Assembly: GCF_014635025.1 (NCBI RefSeq)
Contig: NZ_BMCE01000001.1
Span: 124,001 to 188,000 of the forward strand
Direction of reading: 5' to 3'
From: Fictibacillus barbaricus
GTDB lineage: Bacteria > Bacillota > Bacilli > Bacillales > Fictibacillaceae
DNA: 64,000 nt
A model generated the notes under the pieces. The model did not search any database. It saw nothing but the letters and a program-made list of their open reading frames with translations, and was not told where the DNA came from. Positions within the stretch are counted from its first letter, which is position 1. Each line of letters begins with the position of its first letter. The position numbers and the translations under genes were made by a program. Of this stretch, positions 1 through 8,684 are shown in pieces.

Positions 1-583
1 TTGCAATGAACGAATTTGAGTCTGGATGTCCTGATAACTCTGATAACTTTTCTTTGGCCGTAAAGATTAGTTGACTCTTACCGTTTTTTGGGTCATAAAC
101 AAATACTTTGTTCCCTTTTGAATAAGCAAAACGATTCTTCGTATCTGCTAAAAGCTCCACATCTTTATCAAGGGCGGTCTGTTTACCGCCTTCAGAAATA
201 ATAAGTTCTCCACCAGAAATAAATGCGATCTTTTTTCCGTCTGTCCAAAAGTTTCCTCGTTCATCTAGGGAAAGCTTCTCTTCCTTCTCTGAGACCACAT
301 TTAGCTTTTCATCCAATGTTGTTTGTTTTATACCATCCTTTAAGTGTGTATAGATTTGGTATTGATCCCCCTTTTTTAAAGCAATGGGTTCTGAACTGAT
401 AGATTCGGCGGATGTGCTGATTGATCGGCTCCAGTCTTGGTTGGGAAGTTTCGTCTCTTGAAGAATGTTATTCCAAACAACCAATCCTATTAGCAAAAAA
501 ACAATGGTAAAAGGAATTAATAAAGCTCTGTAATTCGAACGATTCTTATTCTTTTTCTTTTTTGGTTTAGAATCGATGTTCAT
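1..583 (-). CDS. Membrane-anchored hypothetical protein, C-terminus outside window
   Basis: Reading leftward from the ATG at 583, an open frame runs through the window edge, so only the first 194 residues are visible. The start is a very basic Lys/Asn-rich cytoplasmic tail (about residues 5-18), then one hydrophobic segment (about 20-40), then a hydrophilic extracytoplasmic part. That part has short repeating strands with phrases such as 'DGKKIAFISGG' and 'NKVFVYDPKNGK', which resemble beta-propeller blades. A G-rich ribosome binding site (GGGGGCATTACC) precedes the start. I do not recognise the family; a propeller-like sensor or anchor domain is inference only. It is divergent from the protease gene on its right. 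Confidence 0.75.
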   Translation of the reverse strand, partial: MNIDSKPKKKKNKNRSNYRALLIPFTIVFLLIGLVVWNNILQETKLPNQDWSRSISTSAESISSEPIALKKGDQYQIYTHLKDGIKQTTLDEKLNVVSEKEEKLSLDERGNFWTDGKKIAFISGGELIISEGGKQTALDKDVELLADTKNRFAYSKGNKVFVYDPKNGKSQLIFTAKEKLSELSGHPDSNSFIA

Positions 584-733
584 GGTAATGCCCCCTTTTT
601 CTATAAAGAAACAAGATTATAAGTATTCGATAAGTAGACGGATACTCCTGTAATTTTCATTCAATTTTTACGAAGAATGTGGATAGATAGTAATGGGTAT
701 CCAAAAGTATCCATTTCAACCATACACTATTTT

Positions 734-762
734 ATTACAAATATGATTAAAAATGGTATAAA
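734..762 (+). promoter_or_regulatory. Candidate sigma-A promoter for the InhA protease
   Basis: Within the 304-bp divergent region 584-887 there is an extended -10 (TGG followed by TATAAA at 757-762), 17 bp after a weak -35 (ATTACA at 734-739). Just upstream, the hexamer GTATCC occurs twice exactly 10 bp apart (697 and 707), which could be an activator site. The rest of the gap is AT-rich with nothing else I can name. Confidence 0.35.
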
Positions 763-887
763 ATAACTACATTTTATTTCAATAAATAGGTATTTATACA
801 CACCGAACAGGACATTTGATGCAAAGATTTTATGATAAAATTAAGAAGTCGCAAAAATGCGAAAATTCTGTTAGGGGGAATAAGGGG

Positions 888-3278
888 ATGAAACGAGTTC
901 TTACTAGTTTGGCAGCCGCTTCCGTTCTCGCTGGGACTTTTCTTTGGACAAGCCCGCCAGCAGTAGAGCATGCAGCTGCTAATAAACTTACGGAAGACGC
1001 AGCTCCGGTTGATCTAGGGATAGTCAATCAAGACCGTCTGATTAAATCATTGGTACAGAGTGGTGTTATAAAGGAAGGTCTGACTCCACAGCAGCAAGAA
1101 GCAGAGCTTAATAAGTACCTAAAGAAGCGAGCAGGAGGAAGTTCTGTTCACCTTCATGAAAAGCATGATGTAAATGAAACAGCTAACTATTTAAAGAGTC
1201 AAATGAAGGCTTCCACCGACAGTGGTTTAACGACAACTTCTCCTGCTATAGGAGGTAAAAAGTCAGGAACTGCAACAACGTCTACACTAGACGGTGCTCA
1301 AGCTGAAACATATACAGGTGATGTAAGGCAGGATCAGGTATTAGTCTTATTAATCGATTATGCTGACTATAAAGAAGGCAGCATCACACCGTCTGAAACG
1401 GATTTCCATTATCCAAAATACACGAAAGAACACTATCAAAACATGATCTTTGGTGATAAAGGATATACAGGTCCAAACGGTAAGAATATGGTTTCTATGA
1501 AACAGTTCTACCTTCAGCAATCTGGCGGTTCTTATACGATTGATGGGGACGTTTACGGCTGGTATACAGCAAAGAATCCAGCTGCCTACTACGGCGGAAA
1601 CAATGCATCAGATAACGATTCTAAACCTCGTAATCTAGTAGCTGAAGCTTTAGCAGCAGCAGCGGCTAACGGCGTTGACCTAAATGCTTATGATAAAGAA
1701 GATATTTACGATCTTGACGGTGATGGGAACAAGCGTGAGCCGGACGGACTTGTTGACCACTTAATGGTTGTTCACGCAGGTGTAGGTGAAGAAGCAGGCG
1801 GAGGAAGCTTAGGAGCTGATGCAATCTGGTCTCACCGCTGGAATCTTGGGGGCATTTATGCAATTCCGGGCACTTCAACTTCTGTTCCATACTGGGGTGG
1901 CGCACTTGGTGCTTATGATTACACGATTGAACCAGAAGATGGCGCAACAGGCGTATTCGCCCATGAGTTCGGGCACGATCTGAACTATCCGGATGAGTAC
2001 GATACAATTTACTCAAACGCATATGGCGAACCTGTTTCTTATTGGTCTATCATGTCTAGCGGAAGCTGGGCAGGAGAGATTCCAGGAACAGAACCAACAG
2101 GATTCAGTCCGCTTGCAAAAGAGTTCTATCAATCTACGATTGGCGGTAAGTGGCTGCAAGGAAAAACAGTACATGCCAACGATTTAGGTAAAAATGGTGT
2201 AACGGTAACGCTTGATCAAGCCTCTACAAAAGGTGCGAATGAAGATGCTGTCCGTATCAACTTGCCTGATCAAGTCAATCAGATTACGACTCCAGCTTCT
2301 GGATCTTACGCTTATTATGGCGGAAGAGGCGATGAGATCGATCATAAGATGGCAGCGAACGTTGATCTAACGGGTGCTACATCTGCGACATTAGACTTTG
2401 ATGCTTGGTATAAAATCGAACAGAATTGGGATTACGCAATGGTTCAGGTTTCTACAGACAACGGAGCAACGTGGAAATCTCTTTCTAGCTCGCGTACGAA
2501 TAGTGATTTAGTAGCTGATGGTTATCCAGCGATTAAAGACAACCTTCCTGGCTACACAGGACACTCAAATGGATGGGTTCATGAATCCATTGACTTGAGC
2601 CAATATTCAGGCCAAAACATTAAGCTGCAGTTCCGTTACATGACAGACTGGGGCAGCAATGAAGAAGGATTCTTTGTAGATAATGTAAAAGTAACAAGAA
2701 ATGGTACAAGTGTGTTTGAAGATGGAGCAGAAGGTACTCCACAGTTTGCTCTAGACCATTTTGAGAAGCATCAAGGAAAAGAATTAAAGTCTCACTACTA
2801 TTTGGTAGAATGGCGCAACCATGATGGTGTAGACAATGGATTAGCACATTTAAAGCGCGGAAATTCTATCATGTCTTATGATCCTGGTATGGTGATCTGG
2901 TATGTAAACAACGCTTACGATAACAACTGGGTAGGCTCACATCCAGGTAAGGGATTTGTCGGTGTCGTTGACTCACATCAGAATGTTCACCACTGGGGTG
3001 GAAATGTAGCGACTGGTGATCTAGCTAGCACACGCTATCAAATCTATGACGCACCATTCAGCACTGTTAAAGGTGCAGACTTAAACGTTGACTATGGACA
3101 AGGAAACCACATGTACAATGCGGCAAAATCTCCAGTATCTCTATTTGATGATAAAAAGAACTACTGGAATCCATCTAGCCCATCATCTGGTTTGAAGCTT
3201 CCTTCATACGGGCTAAAGATTCAGGTGTTAGAAGAAGCGTCAGATCGCAGTACAGCTAAGATTAAGATCTACAAATAA
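888..3278 (+). CDS. ina: Secreted immune inhibitor A metalloprotease (peptidase M6)
   Basis: A 796-residue secreted zinc endopeptidase of the InhA/immune inhibitor A family, known for degrading host antimicrobial proteins and spore or biofilm proteins. An N-terminal signal peptide (MKRVLTSLAAASVLAG and following) leads into a prodomain. The zinc motif HEFGH lies at about residues 359-363, followed by a conserved DEYD segment. The C-terminal half has MAM/jellyroll-like repeats (DGAEG, WYKIEQNWDYA). Length equals that of the Bacillus InhA proteins. An upstream in-frame ATG at 816 exists, but the start at 888 directly follows TTAGGGGGAATAAGGGG and begins the signal peptide, so it is preferred. 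The gene stands alone between a divergent gene and a terminator. Confidence 0.93.
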   Translation: MKRVLTSLAAASVLAGTFLWTSPPAVEHAAANKLTEDAAPVDLGIVNQDRLIKSLVQSGVIKEGLTPQQQEAELNKYLKKRAGGSSVHLHEKHDVNETANYLKSQMKASTDSGLTTTSPAIGGKKSGTATTSTLDGAQAETYTGDVRQDQVLVLLIDYADYKEGSITPSETDFHYPKYTKEHYQNMIFGDKGYTGPNGKNMVSMKQFYLQQSGGSYTIDGDVYGWYTAKNPAAYYGGNNASDNDSKPRNLVAEALAAAAANGVDLNAYDKEDIYDLDGDGNKREPDGLVDHLMVVHAGVGEEAGGGSLGADAIWSHRWNLGGIYAIPGTSTSVPYWGGALGAYDYTIEPEDGATGVFAHEFGHDLNYPDEYDTIYSNAYGEPVSYWSIMSSGSWAGEIPGTEPTGFSPLAKEFYQSTIGGKWLQGKTVHANDLGKNGVTVTLDQASTKGANEDAVRINLPDQVNQITTPASGSYAYYGGRGDEIDHKMAANVDLTGATSATLDFDAWYKIEQNWDYAMVQVSTDNGATWKSLSSSRTNSDLVADGYPAIKDNLPGYTGHSNGWVHESIDLSQYSGQNIKLQFRYMTDWGSNEEGFFVDNVKVTRNGTSVFEDGAEGTPQFALDHFEKHQGKELKSHYYLVEWRNHDGVDNGLAHLKRGNSIMSYDPGMVIWYVNNAYDNNWVGSHPGKGFVGVVDSHQNVHHWGGNVATGDLASTRYQIYDAPFSTVKGADLNVDYGQGNHMYNAAKSPVSLFDDKKNYWNPSSPSSGLKLPSYGLKIQVLEEASDRSTAKIKIYK

Positions 3279-3290
3279 TAGAGTCAGAGT

Positions 3291-3322
3291 CTAAGAAGCG
3301 ATTCGTTTCTTAGGCTTTTTCT
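3291..3322 (+). terminator. Rho-independent terminator after ina
   Basis: The arms CTAAGAAGCGA (3291-3301) and TCGTTTCTTAG (3303-3313) pair with one G-U wobble and are followed by GCTTTTTCTTTT. The remaining space to 3475 (about 150 bp) shows no gene. Confidence 0.75.
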
Positions 3323-3475
3323 TTTACATCTCAATTTTTTTTGTAGAATATCGGTTATTCCCGCGGAAATAATGTCGATTTTTGATTGATTTAATGAATG
3401 AAGCAATTTTTAAAGGAGTCAGGGGTTAGTAAGTAGTATTAGTTGGTTAACGAGTATATAGGGAGAGAGCGTTAG

Positions 3476-5050
3476 ATGGAACAATGTATCCATATTTATA
3501 TGACAAGTGATATTCATGGAAACGTTCTGCCTTTAACGTATGGAAGCAATGTAGAGGCTGAACTTGGTCTGGCTAAAACAGCTGCTCTTTTAAAAGAGAA
3601 GATGAAAGATCAGCATAATTGTATCTTGATTGATAATGGTGATCTGATCCAAGGAACACCCCTCACCTACCATTATGTAAAATTTGGCGAGGGCTCTGTC
3701 AACCCGATGGTCCTCCTTTTAAATGAACTTCAATATGATGCAGCTGTCATCGGTAATCATGAATTTAATTATGGACTTCCAATTTTACAGAAGGCTGTGA
3801 AGGAATCCGAATTTCCCTGGCTATCTGCAAATATTGTGTGGGAAGAATCAGGTGAACCTGTTTTTGGAATGCCATATCTTATAAAAACATTTACGTGCGG
3901 TTTGAAAGCAGCAGTTCTCGGATTAACAACGATGTATGTTCCGAATTGGGAAAATCCTGACCACATAAAAGGAATCTCATTTTTAGATGCGGTTGAGACA
4001 GCAAAAAAGTGGGTTCCGTTTCTAAAAGAAAAGGCGGATATTATTATAGTCTCTTATCATGGAGGAATTGAAAGAGACTTAAAAACGGGAGAACCGACTG
4101 AAACACTCACAGAGGAAAATCAAGGGTATCAGCTTTGCATGGAGGTTGAAGGAATTGATGTACTTCTAACAGGTCATCAGCATCGGCATATTGAAGGTGT
4201 GGAAGTGAACGGAGTAACAGTTATTCAGCCTGGAACGCAAGGAACTCGGCTAGGACTTGTAGAAATAAAGGTTAGAAGCGAAAGCGGAATATGGACAATA
4301 GTAAACAAAGAATCAAAACTTCTGTCCATAGAAGGATATGAAGCAGATCAACAGGTGCTAGATCGTATTGGCCCATATGAAGAAGAAACACAAAAATGGC
4401 TTGATCAGCCAATCTGCAAAGTGCAAGGTGACATGGAAATAACAGATTCCATGCAAACGAGGTTACACGATCATCCGTTCATCGAGTTTATTAATAAAGT
4501 GCAAATGGATGCTGCCGGCGTAGATATATCGAGTACAGCATTATTCGATAATCATTCAAAAGGCTTTTCAACAGAAGTGACAATACGCGATATCGTGTCT
4601 AATTATATCTATCCGAATACGTTAAAAGTGGTTGAGATTACAGGAAGAGATATGAGGGAGGCACTAGAAAGATCGGCTTCTTATTTTTCTTTAGAGGAAG
4701 ATGGCACACCAATGGTAAATCCTATGTTTTCTATACCGAAGCCTCAGCATTACAATTATGACATGTGGGAGGGCATCGATTATATCATCGATCTGTCAAA
4801 ACCGGCTGGCAATAGAATTACGCACCTAGTCTATAAAGGTGAGCCGGTAAGGAACAAGACGCTCTATCATGTCGTGATGAATAACTACCGTGCTGGCGGA
4901 GGCGGGGATTACCCTATGTTTAAAGGTAAGCGAGTGATAAAAGATATTCCAATCGATGTATCTGAGCTGATGGCTAATTATCTCTTGAAAAGAGGTACGA
5001 TACAGGCAACCTGTGACAACAATTGGAGAGTGAAGGTACCTTCTTCATAA
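3476..5050 (+). CDS. Cytoplasmic 5'-nucleotidase/cyclic phosphodiesterase-family metallophosphatase
   Basis: A 524-residue two-domain protein of the UshA/CpdB/YfkN superfamily. The N-terminal dimetal phosphatase domain shows DIHGN (D12, H14), NGDLIQG, GNHEFNYG and GHQHRH. The C-terminal nucleotide-binding domain carries the typical NNYRAGGGGDYPMF segment near the end. Unlike the related gene at 11192 it has no signal peptide, so a cytoplasmic or leaderless location is inferred. The substrate (nucleoside monophosphate, 2',3'-cyclic nucleotide or other) cannot be told from sequence. The ATG follows GGGAGAGAG with normal spacing. A lipoprotein gene begins 16 bp downstream, so the two are probably co-transcribed. 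Confidence 0.88.
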   Translation: MEQCIHIYMTSDIHGNVLPLTYGSNVEAELGLAKTAALLKEKMKDQHNCILIDNGDLIQGTPLTYHYVKFGEGSVNPMVLLLNELQYDAAVIGNHEFNYGLPILQKAVKESEFPWLSANIVWEESGEPVFGMPYLIKTFTCGLKAAVLGLTTMYVPNWENPDHIKGISFLDAVETAKKWVPFLKEKADIIIVSYHGGIERDLKTGEPTETLTEENQGYQLCMEVEGIDVLLTGHQHRHIEGVEVNGVTVIQPGTQGTRLGLVEIKVRSESGIWTIVNKESKLLSIEGYEADQQVLDRIGPYEEETQKWLDQPICKVQGDMEITDSMQTRLHDHPFIEFINKVQMDAAGVDISSTALFDNHSKGFSTEVTIRDIVSNYIYPNTLKVVEITGRDMREALERSASYFSLEEDGTPMVNPMFSIPKPQHYNYDMWEGIDYIIDLSKPAGNRITHLVYKGEPVRNKTLYHVVMNNYRAGGGGDYPMFKGKRVIKDIPIDVSELMANYLLKRGTIQATCDNNWRVKVPSS

Positions 5051-5066
5051 AAAATAAAGGAAAAGG

Positions 5067-5621
5067 GTGGAGCGGTTGAAAAGGCAGAGCTGGTTGGTCT
5101 TTCTAATTTTAGTTGTCTTTCTTGCTGGCTGTTCCAGCAGTGCAAAAGGTACATTAGACGATAAAAACTTAACGCTGCAAGATCATCCGAAGGAGACATA
5201 TCCAAGGTATTATGATCAAGTATCGAAAGAAGTGGCTCAAAAAGCATTACCGTTTTCGTTAGAACTGCCAAGCAAGCTTCCTTTTAAAGTGGCTCTGTCA
5301 ACGTTTCAGATTTCCGATTGGGGTGAGAAACGGAATATTTTGCTCGACTCTGTATTTTATCCGAAACAAGAAGGGCAGAATGTGTATTTGGCGTACAGAG
5401 TCTCTAATTTTCTTCCTAAAACTGATAAGATAGAAACAAAAGATGAAGTGGAGCTTGAAGACGGGACAGATGCTTACTTCTCTGGCAGCTCCGATCTGCC
5501 GATACTAAAGTGGAAGAAGGACGGTCTGTATTTTAAAATGGAATACTTGATGAAAGAAGGAACAGACACTAAGGATGCAAAGAAGGAACTGTTGGAAGCA
5601 GCAAGTTCGGTATATGAATAA
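5067..5621 (+). CDS. Hypothetical lipoprotein
   Basis: A 184-residue protein with a classic lipoprotein signal: basic start, hydrophobic run and lipobox LAGC (Cys22). The mature part is hydrophilic with no motif I recognise. The chosen start is GTG at 5067, preceded by AAAGGAAAAG; a TTG at 5076 is possible but too close to its purine-rich stretch. It follows the metallophosphatase by 16 bp. A long imperfect hairpin with CATGG arms and a GGCTTTTTCTTTT tail lies downstream (about 5625-5680) and may terminate the pair. Confidence 0.7.
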   Translation: MERLKRQSWLVFLILVVFLAGCSSSAKGTLDDKNLTLQDHPKETYPRYYDQVSKEVAQKALPFSLELPSKLPFKVALSTFQISDWGEKRNILLDSVFYPKQEGQNVYLAYRVSNFLPKTDKIETKDEVELEDGTDAYFSGSSDLPILKWKKDGLYFKMEYLMKEGTDTKDAKKELLEAASSVYE

Positions 5622-5734
5622 ACGAAAGCTGACCTATTACCCATGGATGATAAACATGGTGGGACTGGCTTTTTCTTTTAAAGAAGAAGCCTCTTAAGAA
5701 AATATGATAATATGATTCAAGGGGGGGATGTACT

Positions 5735-6109
5735 TTGCAAAAATTGGAGTTTGAGTCTGCTTGGGACAGGACTTTAGCGTTGCCAGACAGATTAAAAATA
5801 GAGCAAGTTTTCTCTGAGCTGGATCATGAACAAAATGAAGGACAGCAATCCGTTATTTTAAAGACAGCCTTCAATCATAAAAATGATTTTTTAGTAACTG
5901 TATTAGTTAATAACTATGCAAAACAACCCTTCTCGCTGGCAGAAAAAAATGTAGTGTACAAAGAAAAGGCAGGGACCATAAGTGAGATGGATTCTCCATA
6001 TTCACTTGAAGTTCCAGCACATACAAGTATGCCTTGGACGTTTATTTTTCCGGCGGCATCTATAAAGAAAGAACCATCAGGAGCATCTGGAGAGTTAATC
6101 CTGATCTAA
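5735..6109 (+). CDS. SLAP-domain protein
   Basis: A 124-residue protein consisting of essentially one SLAP domain, a beta-sandwich module found in Bacillales surface-layer-associated and accessory-secretion proteins. The diagnostic pattern is WDRTLALPDRLKIEQVF near the start, a central VTVLVNNYAKQPFSL strand, and the closing PWTFIFPAAS. It has no signal peptide or membrane segment, as for the stand-alone members. The start is TTG at 5735: the only nearby ATG (5728) hits a stop after eight codons, and AAGGGGGGG lies 8-10 bp upstream of the TTG. It ends 14 bp before the PlsC gene, so an operon is likely. The exact role is unknown. Confidence 0.75.
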   Translation: MQKLEFESAWDRTLALPDRLKIEQVFSELDHEQNEGQQSVILKTAFNHKNDFLVTVLVNNYAKQPFSLAEKNVVYKEKAGTISEMDSPYSLEVPAHTSMPWTFIFPAASIKKEPSGASGELILI

Positions 6110-6123
6110 AGTGGGGGAACGTT

Positions 6124-6840
6124 TTGAGAACGATTATCTGGTTTATTTATTTTTGGGGCGTTTTATTAAAGCTCATACCTGCATTAAACCGTGTGAAACA
6201 TCTGCAAAAAACAGGAAATATACAAGAACGCGATACTTTAGTAGATAAGAAAGTAAAAGAATGGTCAACTTCTCTCGTGAAACTGAGCGGGTCAAAAATC
6301 ACAGTTAGCGGGGAAGAGAACATTCCAGCGGACACAGCCGTACTCTTTGTAAGCAATCATCAAGGAAATTTCGATATCCCTATCCTTTTAGGCTATATCA
6401 AGAAACCAAAAGCTTTCATCTCGAAGATTGAAGTAAAGAAGATGCCTTTTATTGGTACGTGGATGGAGCAGCTTAATTGTTTGTTTATGGATCGAAAAAA
6501 TGTAAGGCAGTCTGTACAAGCGATCAATGAAGGTGCAAAATTACTTAAGAACGGGACTTCTCTTGTTATTTTTCCTGAAGGAACAAGAAGTAAAGGTGAT
6601 GAGATGTCTGCGTTTAAACCAGGCAGTTTCAAACTGGCTATCAAGTCAGGGGTGCCAATCATTCCTGTAACGATAGATGGGTCATATAAAATCATGGAGA
6701 AGCAAGGATTTTGGATTAAGCCTGCAGAAGTTTATATTACCGTTCATCCGCCGATCTATCCTCAACATCAAGAAGCAAAAGAACTTGCAGTACAATCACA
6801 ACGCGTGATAAAAGAAGGCGTTAAAAAAGCAGCATCATAA
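6124..6840 (+). CDS. plsC: 1-acyl-sn-glycerol-3-phosphate acyltransferase (PlsC family)
   Basis: A 238-residue membrane-associated acyltransferase that acylates lysophosphatidic acid to phosphatidic acid in phospholipid synthesis. The catalytic HX4D motif is NHQGNFD (H79, D84). The glycerol-phosphate binding motif FPEGTRS lies at about 150-156, and the later VPIIPV block is also present. An N-terminal hydrophobic helix anchors it. An upstream in-frame start at 6034 lies inside the SLAP gene; the TTG at 6124 directly follows GTGGGGGAAC and gives the usual family N-terminus. The link with a SLAP protein is unusual and suggests an envelope context (inference). Confidence 0.9.
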   Translation: MRTIIWFIYFWGVLLKLIPALNRVKHLQKTGNIQERDTLVDKKVKEWSTSLVKLSGSKITVSGEENIPADTAVLFVSNHQGNFDIPILLGYIKKPKAFISKIEVKKMPFIGTWMEQLNCLFMDRKNVRQSVQAINEGAKLLKNGTSLVIFPEGTRSKGDEMSAFKPGSFKLAIKSGVPIIPVTIDGSYKIMEKQGFWIKPAEVYITVHPPIYPQHQEAKELAVQSQRVIKEGVKKAAS

Positions 6841-6912
6841 TAGAGCCTGTACGGGATTTGCCTTTATTTGGTATTATTGGTATGGAAGGTAATAATTTCT
6901 AGGAGGAATACC

Positions 6913-7137
6913 ATGACCGGAACAATCTCAGTCATTATGATATTCTCAATTCCAATTATCGCAATCGTATTAGGGCACTTTCAATCACAGACAAAATTAA
7001 AACATAAGATGCTGAAGGACGAGCTGGAGCTGGAACGCTTAAAACATGATAACTATGTGATCGAAACACAAAAGTTGAGACTTGAACTTGAACAGATGAA
7101 GCTGCTCGACCCAAGTGGCAAGAAAGAATCCATATAA
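6913..7137 (+). CDS. Small membrane-anchored coiled-coil protein
   Basis: A 74-residue protein: one N-terminal transmembrane helix (about residues 4-20), then a strongly charged helix rich in Glu, Leu and Lys (KDELELERLKHD, LRLELEQMKLL) with heptad spacing typical of a coiled coil. The ATG at 6913 sits after a perfect CTAGGAGGA site; the longer in-frame start at 6868 lacks one. The function is unknown. It resembles the many small Bacillus membrane proteins that bind partners through a cytoplasmic coiled coil. Confidence 0.65.
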   Translation: MTGTISVIMIFSIPIIAIVLGHFQSQTKLKHKMLKDELELERLKHDNYVIETQKLRLELEQMKLLDPSGKKESI

Positions 7138-7168
7138 AAAAGCCTCTCGTTCCCGAGAGGCTTTTATC
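7138..7168 (+). terminator. Bidirectional terminator between converging genes
   Basis: Arms AGCCTCTCG (7141-7149) and CGAGAGGCT (7154-7162), with an A-run on the left and TTTTATCTT on the right, serve both the coiled-coil gene and yajQ. Confidence 0.85.
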
Positions 7169-7666
7169 TTATCTGTAGTTAATAAATTGAACATCGATCG
7201 GCAAGTTTGCTTCCCTAACAAGTGCAATAATCTGCTGAAGGTCGTCTCGGTTCTTCCCTGTAACACGCACTTGATCATCTTGAACTTGACTCTTTACTTT
7301 TAATCCAGAGTTCTTGATCAACGTGTTAATTTTTTTTGCGTTATCTTTATCGATACCTGTAACAAGTTTCGCACGCTGGCGAACCGTTCCGCCTGAAGCT
7401 TGCTCGATCTTACTGTAATCGAGGTTCTTTGTTGGTACTCCTCGCTTGATCAGTTTTGTGATGAGAACATCTTTTAGCTGCTCGAGCTTGTATTCGTCAT
7501 CTGACACCAATACAAGCTCTTCGCTAGATTTATCAAGCGTGATTTCGCTTTTGCTTCCTTTAAAGTCATAACGTGTTGTGATCTCTTTTGTTGCGATGTT
7601 GATTGCATTGTCTACTTCAGCTAGATCTACTTGTGAAACGATATCAAATGAACTTTCTTTAGCCAT
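7169..7666 (-). CDS. yajQ: YajQ-family nucleotide-binding protein
   Basis: A 165-residue cytoplasmic protein of the YajQ/UPF0234 family, made of two ferredoxin-like domains. Known members bind nucleotides, including cyclic di-GMP in Xanthomonas and tRNA or GTP in Escherichia coli. The hallmark start ([21 protein letters not shown]), the TRYDFKG segment and the C-terminal [10 protein letters not shown] block are all visible. Full family length. The ATG at 7666 is preceded on its strand by AGGAGGTTTCACAAAA. It is transcribed alone and convergent with its left neighbour. The molecular role in Bacillaceae is not settled. Confidence 0.93.
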   Translation of the reverse strand: MAKESSFDIVSQVDLAEVDNAINIATKEITTRYDFKGSKSEITLDKSSEELVLVSDDEYKLEQLKDVLITKLIKRGVPTKNLDYSKIEQASGGTVRQRAKLVTGIDKDNAKKINTLIKNSGLKVKSQVQDDQVRVTGKNRDDLQQIIALVREANLPIDVQFINYR

Positions 7667-7773
7667 TTTTGTGAAACCTCCTGACGTTTCTTTCGTTTAT
7701 ATAGTTACAGTATAAATACATTGCTGTTATGTTTCCAGTTTGTACACATTCTTTTCCGTGGAAACGGGTACAA

Positions 7774-7787
7774 ATACAATATTGTAT
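7774..7787. promoter_or_regulatory. Perfect 14-bp palindrome upstream of hydrolase gene
   Basis: ATACAATATTGTAT is perfectly palindromic and abuts TATGATAAAAT, a plausible -10 region for the hydrolase gene at 7845. It looks like a dimeric repressor operator; the regulator is unknown. Confidence 0.4.
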
Positions 7788-7844
7788 GATAAAATGAAGG
7801 CTGGAAAATTTACAGAATGTTTTAACCACTAGGAGGAGTACTTT

Positions 7845-8642
7845 GTGCTTCATTACAAAACGTACACACACGAAAAAAATCATCAATGGGTGATTTTTGT
7901 CCATGGAGCAGGGGGCAGTTCATCCATCTGGTATAAACAATTAAGGGAATTCAAGCAGCACTTTAATATTCTTCTTGTTGACTTAAGAGGCCACGGTAAA
8001 TCACAATCCGAAACATTTTTATTAAAAAAGTATTCGTTTAAAGAAGTAAGCCTCGATGTGCTTGAGGTGATGAATCATCTTCATATTCAAAAAGCACATT
8101 TTGTTGGAATCTCATTAGGTACGATCTTAATTCAAACGATTGCTGAACTATATCCGGAGCGAGTCGCTTCCATGACACTAGGAGGAGCTGTGACAAAGAT
8201 GAATTTCCGCTCACAGTTTTTGATCGCAGTCGGAAACCTATGTAAGTCATTTATTCCATACATGTGGCTGTACAGCTTGTTTGCATGGGTCATCATGCCA
8301 AAGAAAAGACATGAAGCTTCCCGATCCTTGTTCATAGGAGAGGCTAAGAAGCTTTGCCAAAAAGAATTTAAGAGATGGTTTAAGCTCACTTTGAAGATTA
8401 ACCCATTCCTGCAAAGTCTGCGTAAAAAAGAAATTCCGATTCCAACGCTTTATATTATGGGTGAGGAAGATTATATGTTTCTACCGCCGATCCAGGCGTT
8501 TATTGATAAGAAAAAGCATTCAAAGCTTCTAACGATCAAGGATTGTGGACATGTATGTAACGTAGACCAGCCAGAGGTCTTTAATAAAAGTTCCATCGAT
8601 TTCATAAAAAGACAAATTGCTGCAGCTCCAACAGCATCATAA
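7845..8642 (+). CDS. Alpha/beta hydrolase
   Basis: A 265-residue soluble hydrolase of the alpha/beta fold. The oxyanion-hole HGAGG (H20, G21), DLRGHGKS, the nucleophile elbow GISLG (Ser90), a late acid-containing GEEDYMF and the catalytic His in DCGHVCN are all present in order. The substrate is not predictable; the family includes esterases, peptidases and C-C hydrolases. The GTG start at 7845 follows AGGAGGAGTACTTT with good spacing. The gene is monocistronic, bounded by a shared terminator. A perfect palindrome sits in its promoter region, so it may be ligand-regulated. Confidence 0.88.
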   Translation: MLHYKTYTHEKNHQWVIFVHGAGGSSSIWYKQLREFKQHFNILLVDLRGHGKSQSETFLLKKYSFKEVSLDVLEVMNHLHIQKAHFVGISLGTILIQTIAELYPERVASMTLGGAVTKMNFRSQFLIAVGNLCKSFIPYMWLYSLFAWVIMPKKRHEASRSLFIGEAKKLCQKEFKRWFKLTLKINPFLQSLRKKEIPIPTLYIMGEEDYMFLPPIQAFIDKKKHSKLLTIKDCGHVCNVDQPEVFNKSSIDFIKRQIAAAPTAS

Positions 8643-8643
8643 T

Positions 8644-8680
8644 AAAAAGGAAGTTCCCCAGGCAAGGGAACTTCCTTTCT
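8644..8680. terminator. Bidirectional terminator
   Basis: The perfect arms AAAGGAAGTTCCC and GGGAACTTCCTTT separate the convergent hydrolase and FAD-oxidoreductase genes. Confidence 0.9.
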
Positions 8681-8684
8681 TATT

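Noticed and set aside
1666-2022. 118-codon minus-strand frame inside the protease gene
   Set aside because: Antisense shadow of the InhA coding region; no site and low-complexity His/Leu/Arg composition.
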